Source: Heliocidaris tuberculata
Taxonomy: Eukaryota > Echinodermata > Echinoidea > Camarodonta > Echinometridae
NCBI GenBank assembly: GCA_025618425.1
Contig: CM046833.1
Coordinates: forward strand, 3,690,298-3,754,297
Direction of reading: 5' to 3'
Length of the DNA: 64,000 bases
This document shows, one piece after another, positions 55,856-64,000 of this stretch. A model generated the notes under the pieces. The model was not told where the DNA came from. It made no database searches and saw only the letters and a list, made by a program, of their open reading frames with translations. Within the stretch, counting starts at the first letter, position 1; each line of letters starts with the position of its first letter. The position numbers and the translations under genes are program-made.

Positions 55856-58471
55856 AAGGGGTTTGGAAATGGAAAGAGGAGAGAAAAGGAAACAGAGAGA
55901 GAGAGAGAGAGTCAGGCAAACTACTTCCTTGTGACAAAGTTTAGTGCATATAGGCTGATGTGAAATCTTCCCGACTGGCGGGGGGGGGGGGGGGGGTGAT
56001 ATCTGTTTTGCAGGTTTTGGCCTGGGTATAAACCCGACTACCTTTTTGTCAGTGGCTTGATAGTAGCAATTAAGTAACTTAAGGGGTCAAATCTTTGTGG
56101 GCCTGATGGAGCTGTCCAGGAGCGGACTGGGACCGAACTTCGGTTTGGGAATTTGATGTGACCTGCCCACTCCAACCTATGTAAACCGCCCCTCAGACCA
56201 CAAATTGACCGGCCCTCAAGCCAAAACATAGGACGGCCCGTGGGAAAACTCCACAAACTCCCCATGGCTAATCCACCCCTGGAGGTGACTATTTCGTGAA
56301 AGGCTATTGTGCCTCTGATAACTCTGGTGGTCTATAAGCATGATTAAGTTATTATTTACAGTATTTATTACTCTAAGTTCTACTTACTGATTGCTCTCTC
56401 TTGAGGTTAAGATTGATCGCTGGAGTTCTTTCCGGGCCGTCCGGAAAATCTCGAATGTCGTGTTCTTCGTATCTCCGCACCATCTCCTTGACATCAACGT
56501 CGATTTCATCGTCGAGCACGTATTTCAGGCCCTTCTCCAACTCATGATCGTCATTTGGAGGGGTGGAGGAGGGGTCTTCATGGACCATTCGAGGCCCAAG
56601 ACCACCCGGTGATGGTCCGTCTTTACTGGAAATGTTCCAGTCTTGGTAGTCATTCTGTGGCAATGATTGTATGTCAGAGTATTGTTCATATTTTGTGGAA
56701 ATTCTCTTAACCCTAAAAAGACTGGGCTATTTCAGATGTTTTGAAGACGGGGGGGGGGGGGGGGGGGGCATGATGGCCCCCATAAGATCTCGGCTATAGC
56801 CTACAATATCCGATCATTACCAAATGTGACGTGCACTTATATGGTGTACCGTACAAGAATGCATAGTAATTTATAAAATTGCCATATAAAAAAAAAAAAA
56901 ATCAATGCCAATTGATTATGCGAATATGGTAATTTTTATGTATTTTTATGAATTTTTCAGATTTTTTTGTCAATATGGACCTCCAATGCTCTCCCATTTT
57001 TGAAATATATGAAAGGTAGTTATTTAGTATGTATTTTGTACAAATTACACGCATACATTAATTAATCAATTTTTCTTATGTATTTCTTATTTCTATTTCT
57101 TATGTTGTTCACTGTTTTAATCCTTTTGTTTTCTATTGTTTTGTAATTTGTTACACTTAGAAAAGTTATTTTCAACTTCAGTTCAGGTTAAACTGTTCAA
57201 AACATAGACTATGAAGTAAAAAAGATGCAACACATTAAAATCCTCCCAAACCCTATGCGTTTATGCATAAACGAATACGAATCGGCCATTTGTTATTGAC
57301 ATGTGATGTGTAAATGTTACATAATACCTTAACGGCCGAAGGTATATACGCAAATTTGGTATCAAAAGACTCTAAAAAAAAAAAAAAAAAAAAAAAAAAT
57401 CACGAAGTCGCGGGGCGAGATCTTTAAAACTCTGAATGTAATCGCAAAATTTGCGGAGGGGGGGGGGGGGTATCATGGCCCCCCCCCCCAGTCCATTTAG
57501 AGTTAAGATCGGCAATGTTGGAGCGCCATGAGCGTCATGACGTGACGGACCTGAGCGCTATATAAGAAACCACTACGGTTATTATCATTATTATTATTAT
57601 TATTATTATCATTATTATTATTATTGAACATAGTTTGTTTCATCAACTGTTATTTAGTATCCTCAATATTTAATTATTGATAAAATCAATTTTAAGATAC
57701 GTCATTACAAAATATGAACATTTCTGAATATCTAGTTACAGCCACTGGCGTAAATCCCGGGGGGGGGGGATGGAGGATATACCCCCCCCCACACACACAC
57801 ACACTTTTAGAGGAGGGGGGGGGGTGGCCTGTACAATCATCCCCCCACTTTTCACGAAAGAAATGAAAAAATATATGAAGAAAATTAGATGTTTGTAGAC
57901 GTTGATTAGAGGTGTGTGTGTGTGTGTGTGTGTATATGGGGGGGGGGGGTGTGGATGGATGTTAGATTGAATGTGAATGATATGGGAGGTGTATATGCCT
58001 ATGGGTGTTTTTTGAATGACATAACGTGCCTTGTGTTTGTCAAACAAGATCACGTTGGCAAATTATTTCAACCATCCCCCCCCCTCCACTCCTCGATACG
58101 GATTTACGCCACTGGTTACAGCACAATTCAACTAGAAAACTATGAATTAATTTTTTTTAAATTTTTCACCATTATATTTGTAGGTTTTTTAATTTCTTAA
58201 AATTAATGATACATAGTTGTAATAATCTAATCTATATTCTACTATGTTCAAATTATTCGCATATCCTTCCTTGGCCGACATAGAATTTCGTTAAAAAAAA
58301 CTACAACTATAAATTAAACACTAGTCATTGCAATACCGTTGTGAAAGATTACCTCTCTAGCCATGTAGGCCAAAACACTCAAAGTGGCCTTCAAACATTT
58401 ATGTCAGATAGTTCGATACATACGTCTCGTCTTTAAAAACATGAGCGACATACCTTCTTTGCTTTGGGCAT
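46908..58471 (-). CDS. Type II membrane protein with SEA, hyalin-repeat (HYR) and C-type lectin domains
   Basis: Twelve exons (listed separately) give 705 codons with every phase consistent. The protein starts MPKAKKNDYQDW. Residues 1-288 form a charged, proline-rich cytoplasmic part with PPPPAY (a PPxY, WW-binding motif) near 157-162 and RSKANR before the membrane. Residues 289-311 are one transmembrane helix (AVILIASGVLVIVIAILFMI). A SEA domain spans about 341-470 with PGSVIV, the autoproteolysis motif, cut expected at G400/S401. A Thr/Pro stalk lies at 471-495, a HYR domain at 495-574 and a C-type lectin domain at 577-705. The lectin part has WLGC for the WIGL motif and QPN at the sugar site; the usual WND is replaced by LHD, so calcium-dependent binding is uncertain. 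Role inferred: cell-surface recognition, perhaps shed by SEA cleavage. No polyadenylation signal was found. Confidence 0.85.
47097..47500 (-). repeat. Three decayed tandem copies of lectin exon 12 in the last intron
   Basis: Relics lie at about 47097-47151, 47212-47396 (split by a hairpin element) and 47434-47500, in gene orientation, between exon 12 and exon 11. They keep CCAGTCGTGTAGGTTCAT and ACCAGGAGCCCATCAAGCT-type phrases with large deletions. 'aaacaaac' spacers separate them, as in the 10-kb row. Confidence 0.8.
47224..47362. mobile_element. Short hairpin element, constant core (copy 5)
   Basis: The ends are GGGGAGCGTTTCATCAAACG and the inverted GCTTGATGAAACGCTCCCC. The core GCTCTCAGCCAATCACATGC and TTCAGTAGCTTATAACA is present. 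It sits inside an exon-12 relic, between 'ggctcca' and 'ggatgactgaagg'. Confidence 0.85.
47613..47879 (-). CDS. Lectin membrane gene exon 11 (N-terminal half of C-type lectin domain)
   Basis: The acceptor atttctag and donor t|gtaagt bound 267 nt, phase 1-1. It reads TCPPGWLRRSESCYRLS, then ALQLCSEL, FIWLGCDDTNEERKFDCLDG and RIRLQS: the two-helix half of the fold with its cysteines and the WIGL-like WLGC. Confidence 0.9.
48371..48607 (-). CDS. Lectin membrane gene exon 10 (HYR domain)
   Basis: The acceptor tcaaag and donor gtaggt bound 237 nt, 79 codons, phase 1-1, so the whole domain is one symmetrical exon. It opens ATAPAISCPDDYVVYLETG and has VTWPDLNATDDSG. It closes YTVVATATDPAGNSDQCSF, the standard hyalin-repeat signature with two cysteines. 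Confidence 0.9.
48945..49605. mobile_element. Fold-back element in intron 9
   Basis: Arms of about 170 bp (48945-49115 and 49430-49605) are inverted copies. Both contain GGGCCAACTCCTGCGATTCG and CCATGGTCACAACC on one strand. The GC content is higher than the surroundings. It lies between exons 9 and 10; reading frames here are not genic. Confidence 0.8.
49811..49882 (-). CDS. Lectin membrane gene exon 9 (Thr/Pro stalk)
   Basis: The acceptor ttgatag and donor gtatgt bound 72 nt, phase 1-1: VDVRVITEAPTTIPPPETT, then QTQ. It is a likely O-glycosylated spacer. Confidence 0.75.
49966..50005. repeat. (GAT)n microsatellite
   Basis: GATGAT repeats adjoin the 3' end of the - strand SINE. Confidence 0.9.
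50005..50215 (-). mobile_element. tRNA-derived SINE, - strand
   Basis: On the - strand it opens GTGGTATATTGGTGAAGCC (A-box-like) and has GGGTTTGATCCTCG (B-box-like), then GTAAATGGGTACTTGGC and an AAT-rich tail. It lies in the intron between exons 9 and 8. Confidence 0.7.
50515..50765 (+). mobile_element. tRNA-derived SINE, + strand
   Basis: The B box GGTTCGAATCC is at 50584-50594, preceded by an A-box-like AGTTGTGATATAATGG. The tRNA-unrelated body has GGAAGGACACTCATCC and AAATGGGTACCTG, and it ends with AGCGCTATACAGTAC near 50730. It lies in the same intron as the - strand SINE. Confidence 0.75.
50795..51012 (-). CDS. Lectin membrane gene exon 8 (SEA domain with GSVIV motif)
   Basis: The acceptor ttacccag and donor gtattt bound 218 nt, phase 2 to 1. 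It opens PGSVIVDFVIRLL, the SEA self-cleavage site and strand. A TAPGDTTTPAG insertion follows, then a helix IKKIEEDVQAAVQDVIEDA, and it ends SFVVTD. Confidence 0.85.
51209..51276 (-). CDS. Lectin membrane gene exon 7 (SEA domain middle)
   Basis: The acceptor attttcag and donor gtaggt bound 68 nt, phase 0 to 2: MDAVFYGSDLSGVYNGTQVN, then GF. Confidence 0.75.
52152..52264 (-). CDS. Lectin membrane gene exon 6 (SEA domain start)
   Basis: The acceptor tttccag and donor gtaata bound 113 nt, phase 1 to 0: LDATVRLSNRAFIPQYNNDL, then SPQYRSLADNFTNT. This is the typical first strand and helix of a SEA domain. Confidence 0.8.
52284..52390. repeat. (GAA)n microsatellite
   Basis: About 100 bp of GAA with TAG interruptions starts 20 bp from the acceptor of SEA exon 6. 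Confidence 0.95.
52896..52946 (-). CDS. Lectin membrane gene exon 5 (linker)
   Basis: The acceptor gtaacag and donor gtatgc bound 51 nt, phase 1-1: QPTDARPTDTGGSIVI. A Thr/Pro linker between membrane and SEA domain. Confidence 0.7.
53300..53450. repeat. Hairpin of about 150 bp
   Basis: CGGGGGATACAGCACTAATT and CTAGAATCGTATTGCCC at the left pair with GGGCAATATGATTCTAG and TTGTATCCCCCT at the right, around TCGTCTTCGACTCG. Confidence 0.7.
53959..53979 (-). CDS. Lectin membrane gene exon 4 (21-nt micro-exon)
   Basis: The acceptor ccatag and donor gtaggg are in the required phase 1-1 and add HKSLPT. It is symmetrical and could be skipped without frame loss, so it may be alternative. Supported by splice sites and phase only. 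Confidence 0.5.
54128..54250. repeat. (ACT)n microsatellite and LINE/SINE tail
   Basis: ACT repeats (54128-54180) are followed by AATAATAATAAATGTAACTT, ATATAGCGCC and TGCTAAAGGCGC, a 3'-end box of retroelements. Confidence 0.75.
54379..54494. mobile_element. Small MITE-like element
   Basis: TGGGCGGCGAT at the left is matched by the inverted ATCGCCGCACATA at the right. GTGTATTCA is repeated directly on both sides (54370-54378 and 54495-54503). Confidence 0.6.
54600..54915. mobile_element. Fold-back element next to exon 3
   Basis: GTTTCGAAACTTTAAGTT at about 54601 is inverted at about 54894 (AAACTTAAAGTTTCGAAAC). It is noncoding, with a C run at 54820-54833, and lies in the intron after exon 3. 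Confidence 0.7.
55042..55696 (-). CDS. Lectin membrane gene exon 3 (cytoplasmic tail end and transmembrane helix)
   Basis: The acceptor tttttacag and donor g|gtgcat bound 655 nt, phase 0 to 1. Repeated 'FQHED/FQPED' phrases, PPPPAY, LPPVPGY, then a basic RSWRSRARSRG stretch and the membrane helix ending IIYFST. Confidence 0.85.
55798..55915. repeat. (GA)n microsatellite
   Basis: GA/GAAA runs lie in the intron between exons 2 and 3. Confidence 0.9.
56388..56654 (-). CDS. Lectin membrane gene exon 2 (cytoplasmic)
   Basis: The acceptor tgccacag and donor gtaagt bound 89 codons, phase 0-0. It starts NDYQDWNISSKDG and contains LDDEIDVDVKEMVRRYEEHD, acidic and helical. It ends LKREQS. Confidence 0.8.
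56700..57480. other. Intron 1 sequence without a recognised exon
   Basis: G runs at 56750-56769 and 57460-57470, and an A run near 57376-57399. AT-rich between. A 'ccctaaaaagactgggct' phrase near 56712 recalls 'aaaagggctgggct' at 3918; probably related repeat debris. Confidence 0.4.
57509..57625 (+). mobile_element. SINE 3' fragment with (ATT)n tail
   Basis: GAGCGCCATGAGCGTCATGA and CGGACCTGAGCGCTATATAA precede ATT/ATC repeats, as at 34154-34400. Confidence 0.7.
57743..58114. mobile_element. hAT-like MITE with 8-bp target duplication
   Basis: The left end CACTGGCGTAAATCC is matched by the inverted right end GGATTTACGCCACTG. The direct repeat GTTACAGC flanks it (57735-57742 and 58115-58122). 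The interior consists of G/C runs and a GT run. Confidence 0.85.
58454..58471 (-). CDS. Lectin membrane gene exon 1 (start codon)
   Basis: ATG at 58469-58471, codons MPKAKK, donor gtatgt. It joins in phase 0 to exon 2. It is the only in-frame start found; upstream codons are taken as 5' UTR. Confidence 0.65.
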
Positions 58472-59294
58472 CCCAAGTTCCTTTTTGGCTTGTGATCTTT
58501 GAAAGATGATGCACCAATTCGAAGAGTCTAGTGCTCCTGAATGCAATTTACAAAAATGTCTTCCTTTGGCACACTAAAGTCAAGTAAAACGATCAATATA
58601 AATCAGGAATGATAACTGAATACACATGTTATAATAATAACGTCAGTGTCTTGTTCCCAATTTTTGTTTTTTGGCCTTCCATTCTATTTCCTCGTGCGAC
58701 GTCACATCACAATGAGGTTATTCGTAAACCGTTACTAATAGGGTACTATTGAAATGGTAACCTTGTTACGTAACACCTCTATTGACCTGGTTCATCGAAT
58801 TCCAAGCTTTCGCACTTTTTTGTAAATCGGTCCGTCTCGCACTGTTACTAAAATATCAAGGGGGAAAAACAGAGAAAAATTACCCATATCAAATTGTCAT
58901 CGGAAATAATCATTGTTAAACTCTGCAGGTACTCGGCAATGCACGAAAAGCATTATGCAATTCTCCGCGGAATAGATTCGGAATGGATTGTGGTTTGCTC
59001 CATACGGCAACTACATTTGTAGTCACTAAATATCTTATGATGCTTCTTTCAGAAATATATGCATATTTATGAAATGCAAATATGAGTAGGCCTTTTATGA
59101 CTAAAAACAATCGCAGTAACTTTTACACACTGGCCAAATTCTATAGTCTAGCTATTTAATTTTTTTTTTTTCGTATCGAGAACAGAAGCGGCCATGCAAC
59201 AACGTGAAGAAGTCACACACAAACAAGGAAATAAAAACGACGAAGACATGAGAGAGAGAGAGAGGGAGATAGAGTGTGTGTGTGTGTGTGAGAG

Positions 59295-59339
<45 letters not shown>

Positions 59340-60389
59340 GAGAGAGAGAGTCATACAGAGTTAGGGATGCTGTTACCTTATCATACGCAGCAAAATAAAT
59401 ATGTGAAGATCTTTATTCTTTGCAAATAAATGAATTACATACAAATTAAAATGGAATTTTCTTGTGATGAAAAAAAAGAAGGCCCATTTAGTTGAGAAAT
59501 ACGAGCAAGGAGTTTTGAAATGATATGCTACTGTCTGGTCTCAAAGGCCACCAACCTTTCCATCGTAATCACTGGTACATTCATGGGGGGGGGGGGAACG
59601 AGCCCGTGTCCAAACGTGTACACCTTAAGTACATGACGCAAATGCCCGCCACCTTTAAATAACAGTCCTGGATCTGCCCTTACACATGAATAAAAAAAAT
59701 TATGGTTAAGGTAATATCGATTGTTTAGGTAACTGAAAACCTTTTCCTCAGAAAGAAAGGGCACCTGAATTATAAGGAAAGAAGTTTTTAAAATATATTT
59801 CTTAAAAATTCTTAATAAGTGCATTGTACATTAGGAACGGCATGCCAAAGAAAAAAAACACATAAAAGATGGTGGCACATGTTAGGCAAAATAAAATTAA
59901 TTCCCAGTTTCTCGTCCCCTCCTCCTTTCATTTTTTGACCCGTCTCAATACTTTTTTGTTATTTGATATTTTTGTTCCAAAATGAAATAAATAATAATCT
60001 GAGGACATATAGACAATGAGGTGACAAAAATCAATAGTGTAATGCATTTGTACTTTGTTTTGAGCCTCTCAAGTGCATGTACAAATGAAATTTAAGTAAG
60101 AAAATGTGTGTTAAAATTGACTGAATAGCATTGTTATGCGCAAGAAAAAATATCACATATCAAATAACATGAAACCCCCTCTTTCTCAATTTAGAAACAT
60201 CAGAAACTAAGAATCAATTTTACTTGGCCTGAAATTTAAATCTATTGTTTTAATTTTTTCTGGGACACTCTGAAGAGATAAGAGGTAAAGAATCAATCAC
60301 TGTCATGACTGTGGTTTATTTCCGTGCGAGTTGTAAATAAGCTGTGGTTGTGTGGTTGATCTACAAGAGTCTGATTTGTATGTCTCTAT
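58472..60389. other. Upstream of the lectin membrane gene; no further gene recognised
   Basis: The promoter should lie just above 58471, but no TATA box or other clear signal was found. (GA)n/(GT)n occurs at 59250-59350 and a G run at 59586-59596. The frame at 59528-59824 overlaps a fragment of the 45465/46310 repeat family. Confidence 0.45.
59250..59350. repeat. (GA)n and (GT)n microsatellite
   Basis: GA runs interrupted by AA, with a central GT run. Confidence 0.9.
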
Positions 60390-61029
60390 ATTATTATTTT
60401 TTATTATTATTATTATTATTACTTATACCGCGCTTTTCCCATAAGGCCCAAAGCGCTTACAATAATTTCAATTACAAATACTTATGGTAAGAAAAACAAC
60501 GTTACAACTACAAATTGCTAAAGAGATGTGTTTTCAAGGCCTTTCTGAAGGCACTGACTGATGAAGACTGTCTAATTGTTAGTGGTAAATCATTCCAGTA
60601 TTTTGAAGCAGACACAGTGAATGTCCTATCACCGGCCAAGGTGCGAGTAACTGAATATGTGAGACGGAGAGGATCACTGGATGACCTCAATCGCCTGGTA
60701 GATGTATATAAATTCAAACAGGTATCTAAATATTTTGGAGCTTGATTATTAAGGATTTTATAGACAAACAAAAGTAATTTGAAAATTATACGTTGTTTCA
60801 AAGGGAGCCAGTGTAATGAGTTCAAGAGTGGCTGAGATGGGTGGTCCCTAGAAACCTGAAGCACCAATCGAGCAGCCCAGTTTTGTAGTCGTTGCACACG
60901 ATTTAATTGAGCACACTTTATTCTAGACCACAATATTAGATGGGGGTCGGGGAGGCAGGGGGGGGGGAGGGCGACCGCTAGGAAGGAAGTCAAAATATTC
61001 TCTGCTGGAAACATAATTTTTCCGAACAT
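60390..61029 (-). mobile_element. 5'-truncated CR1/L2-like LINE, - strand
   Basis: The - strand frame 61029-60508 contains the C-terminal region of a non-LTR reverse transcriptase: NRVQRLQNWAARLVLQ, LLNSLHWLPLKQRIIFKLL, YKILNNQAPKYL and KYWNDLPLTIRQSSSVSAF, ending KTHLFSNL. The 3' end carries AGCGCTTTGGGCC and TATGGGAAAAGCGCGG before an ATT-rich tail (60390-60425). The 5' break lies near 60950 beside a G run. The frame is open, so this copy is young, but it lacks the catalytic part. Confidence 0.9.
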
Positions 61030-61175
61030 AATTTATCTATAAAAAAAAAAACTCTTTTGATTTATTGCTTGTTACTTTGCATTATTTCTAGATAATTTCT
61101 TTGACTTGTAGATATTTTCATTTCACATTTACATGTCAGTATGCCTTACCTTCTTTGATGTTTCTTTTATGATCT

Positions 61176-61322
61176 GGGGCCCATTGCACAAAACTTGCGT
61201 TTGAACGCAACTCACGAAAATCAAACGCAACTTTATTTTCAGCCAATAAGAAGTGCGCAATAAGGACTTGCGTTTGATTTTTAGGAGTTGCGATTAAACG
61301 CAAGTTTTGTGCAACGGGCCCC
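61176..61322. mobile_element. Hairpin element, GGGGCCC variant
   Basis: GGGGCCCATTGCACAAAACT and its inverted GTTTTGTGCAACGGGCCCC form the ends. Stem words TTGCGTTTGAACGCAA and GTTGCGATTAAACGCAAG pair. The core has AGCCAATAAGAAG. Same organisation as the GGGGAGCG family, with different arm sequence. Confidence 0.75.
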
Positions 61323-63040
61323 TGTTCATTTTTCTGTCAAATGTTATTTGTATTCTTATATTTCAATAGTATATTTCTTTATATGTTTTATACTTTGACT
61401 GTGTCATTTCAGTTGTCAAGGACTTACTGATAAAAAGACGCCCGGCTGAAGTGAGTTTTACCGTGATTAAATTTAAAAAAAAAAAAAATTAAATAAAAAA
61501 AAAACTTTGAAAAATGCAAGGTCTTTCAAGAATCTGTTTTCCGCTTTAAATCTGATTCATGTGGACGTCATAACACGCCTAGAAAATAAATAATAAAAAG
61601 CATTAAAAACTTACCCTTCGGCAAATGTTTCTAGGGAGTGCATGTAGCCTATGCGTTGTAAATTGTAAAGCCCATAGACCCTATGTAAAATGCGTTTCAA
61701 AATGAAACCTTTCCATGGGTGTGATTAGTATTGAAAATTAAAGTCTCAGTTTCTACAAAAACAGTAGTCTCTAACTTTCATAGCTGTATAACATGGGCCG
61801 CGGAGCGGGGGGGGGGGGGGCGGGGGGGGGGGGGGGGGACTGCAGCCATGTCAATAAGTTTCGCGCAATTTGTTGCATCTGCGCGTAGCCTGAATGTCAT
61901 CAGAATGACACGTGCGCGCCACTGATCTCTGTAGAGATCAGTGGTGCGCGCGCACAGAATCAGTCTAAACACAAAATATTTCATAACTAATTCATAAAAA
62001 GGCAGAATTCTACAAAACCAGTAGAAGTCAAAATAAGAAAGGTCAAACCTAGAACTCTTACTCTTTTAAGAAACCTTTTAACTGGTTAATTCCCACCATT
62101 AACAGCACTGCTAACCAATTAACAAAATTACCTTGTCACTGCGAGTCGATTACTTCCCCATAGAAACACGTGTAATTTGGGTGTTCTACGTTTTTGTGAG
62201 GCAACATAAAAAGGCCGTTTTCAAACAAAATTGGCCAGAATTCTACATATGAGATGATTACATTTTTATGCTCAGCAGCTTCTTTGTTTCTTCAATATTC
62301 ATATTCCTTTTTAACTGAATTAAATTGTTAAAAAGTGAAAAAGATATAAGTATTTCTAAAAGTTGAAATTTACGTTTTTCATGATTAATGTACAGGGTTC
62401 TATGGAGGGAATCGCAGAGGGAAAGTGATACGCGCGCGCGCATGGTTGAGAATGCAACACACTTTTTGGTATGCCCCCCCCCCCCCAGTTTTTTGAGTAG
62501 CCACGTAAAAAAAAAAAAATCCCCCTAATTTTCAAGGAAGAAATAATTTCTAGTAGTTGATAAAATTGATGAAATTAATAGTGAAGACTGTTATTTTAGT
62601 GAGAATTCCTATAAAATGCAGATAAAATGCTAAAGATATGATTTGAATGTCCCGATATTTCCTATTTTATATATCAAAATCTCTCATCCATGTCCATTAC
62701 TAACATGTTTTCCATTGGTATAAATGGGCAATACATCCTCGCCTCTTTAATGCACAGTTAATGCAAAATCTAGACCTAATGAAGCATGGTATTATAAACA
62801 AAGTGTAGTTCAAGCTCAAATATTTTCACGTGACTTCTCGGGACTGTACAGCATTCTCTAAAATGACAGTCTATCTATCACATCTTCTACAAGTTCATGG
62901 GTCTTCTTTTAGGATTCAGAATGACGCATCAACTCTTTAGAGAAATTTTAGGATTATTTAAAATCAGGCGCTGTGGGGTGGAGGGAGGGGATACAGTGTC
63001 CCCAGTATTTCAGGAATTTGGGTATCCTAGAAGTTCCCCC
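61323..63040. other. Stretch without a recognised gene
   Basis: G runs occur at 61808-61839. A near-perfect palindrome lies at 61911-61953 (GTGCGCGCCACTGATCTCT and its complement). GCGCGCGCG is at 62433, and a C run and an A run at 62476-62519. The possible genes are only short unsupported frames. Confidence 0.45.
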
Positions 63041-63900
63041 TTTTACATAGATGACTTTAGATAAGTGCTCCCTGTCCTTTATATTCCTGCCCGTTGAATT
63101 CCACAATCTTAAAATTTGATTTTGTCACCATTGATAATTACCAGAGGCCTATTGAATTGAGAGGTGCCCCTTCTTCCTTGACAACTCTCCCTTTTCCTTA
63201 GTAAGAAGTGCCCCTTCCCCATTTATAAGTATCCTTTATATAATAATATATTCACCCTTTCCAATCTTATTATTACCCCTATTCTTTCTGATAAGTGCTC
63301 CCTTTATTCTATATTTATAAACGAGCCTCTTCCCTTTTCATCTCTCATAAAACTAATAAAATCATTCCGTCGACAATTCCCTTTTAAATCATTTGCATCA
63401 AATGTACCTATTAATCTCTTTCAATAACTGCCTTTTTTCAATTTTCACTTTTCAGATACAAGAATTACCCCCTTTCCGTCTGATAAGCGCATCTTCACCT
63501 GTGGCCATATCCTCTATTCAAACTTGAGAGGTGCTCGTTCTAATTCGACAAGTGCCCCTTCCGCCCTCTGTTAAATGACACATGAAATAGCTGATGAGTG
63601 CCCCTTTCCACCTCTGATAAGTTTTCTTAATTCATTTTGAAACGGGCTCCTTTTCTTTCTAAGAAGTACAATTCCTTCTGATAAGAGCCCCTCTTCCTCT
63701 ATAAAAAACAAAAAAACAGAAACAAAAACACCCATTTTCCATTTTCATAAGTGCCCTTTTTACCTCTAGTATAAAGGTGTCAATATTCATGTTTCATCCT
63801 CTGATAATTGCTCTTTTTAATTATGACATACTCCTGCTCCTTTCCTTTTTTGATAAGTGTAATTATCGTTCATGATAAGGGCTCCTTTTTTCTTGCTCCA
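63041..63900 (+). repeat. Degenerate tandem array of a 'ctgataagtgcccctttt' motif
   Basis: At least twelve variants occur, for example GATAAGTGCTCCCTG (63062), AGAAGTGCCCCTTCC (63205), TGATAAGTGCTCCC (63290), GACAAGTGCCCCTTCC (63548), TGATGAGTGCCCCTTTCC (63593), TGATAAGAGCCCCTC (63680), CATAAGTGCCCTTTTT (63745) and TGATAAGGGCTCC (63872). Spacing is irregular, mostly 35-90 bp, with pyrimidine-rich spacers. It is noncoding and fades out before the window end. Confidence 0.6.
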
Positions 63901-64000
63901 TGATTTGTACCCCTAATTTATAGCGATTTAGAGCAATTTTACTTTAATTTCGTCAAGGCTTGCTCGCTACGCTCGCTCACATTTACATTTGATATAGTTA

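Overview
This is animal nuclear DNA: AT-rich, intron-rich, full of microsatellites, fold-back elements, SINEs and non-LTR/Penelope retroelement debris, with no bacterial gene organisation. The domain mix (a membrane protein joining SEA, hyalin-repeat (HYR) and C-type lectin domains; Penelope-type GIY-YIG remnants; many self-complementary short elements) suggests an echinoderm, probably a sea urchin. That taxonomic call is inference. Gene models were built by hand from splice sites, reading frame and intron phase.

Left part (1-11 kb): repeats. There is a 1-kb imperfect palindrome, a 348-bp MITE with a strong internal hairpin, a tandem GC-rich repeat, a Penelope GIY-YIG remnant with a nonsense codon, and at 9.9-10.7 kb a head-to-tail row of C-type lectin last-exon copies, one of them intact.

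Middle left (12-29.4 kb, + strand): a VPS9-domain (Rab5-type GEF) gene whose 3' part is duplicated. Copy 1 has an open large exon but its terminal VPS9 exon ends early. Copy 2 has an intact terminal exon but a one-base frameshift in a C run of its large exon. Introns are compatible in phase, so a chimeric transcript could restore a full domain. A non-LTR retrotransposon, itself carrying a nested LINE 3' end, lies in the intron upstream of copy 2; copy 1 shows the empty site.

Middle right (33.6-36.5 kb, - strand): a three-exon gene for a 96-residue secreted precursor with signal peptide, acidic propiece, furin-like RARR site and a cationic four-cysteine mature peptide. It is a candidate antimicrobial or signalling peptide of unrecognised family.

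Right part (46.9-58.5 kb, - strand): a complete 12-exon gene (705 codons, all phases consistent) for a type II membrane protein: cytoplasmic tail with a PPxY motif, one transmembrane helix, SEA domain with a GSVIV self-cleavage motif, Thr/Pro stalk, HYR domain and C-terminal C-type lectin domain. Its last exon is followed upstream by decayed tandem copies like those at 10 kb.

The far right holds a CR1/L2-like LINE fragment and a degenerate tandem array. The peptide gene and the lectin gene both suggest defence or surface recognition, but they are on the same strand 10 kb apart and nothing shows that they are co-regulated.
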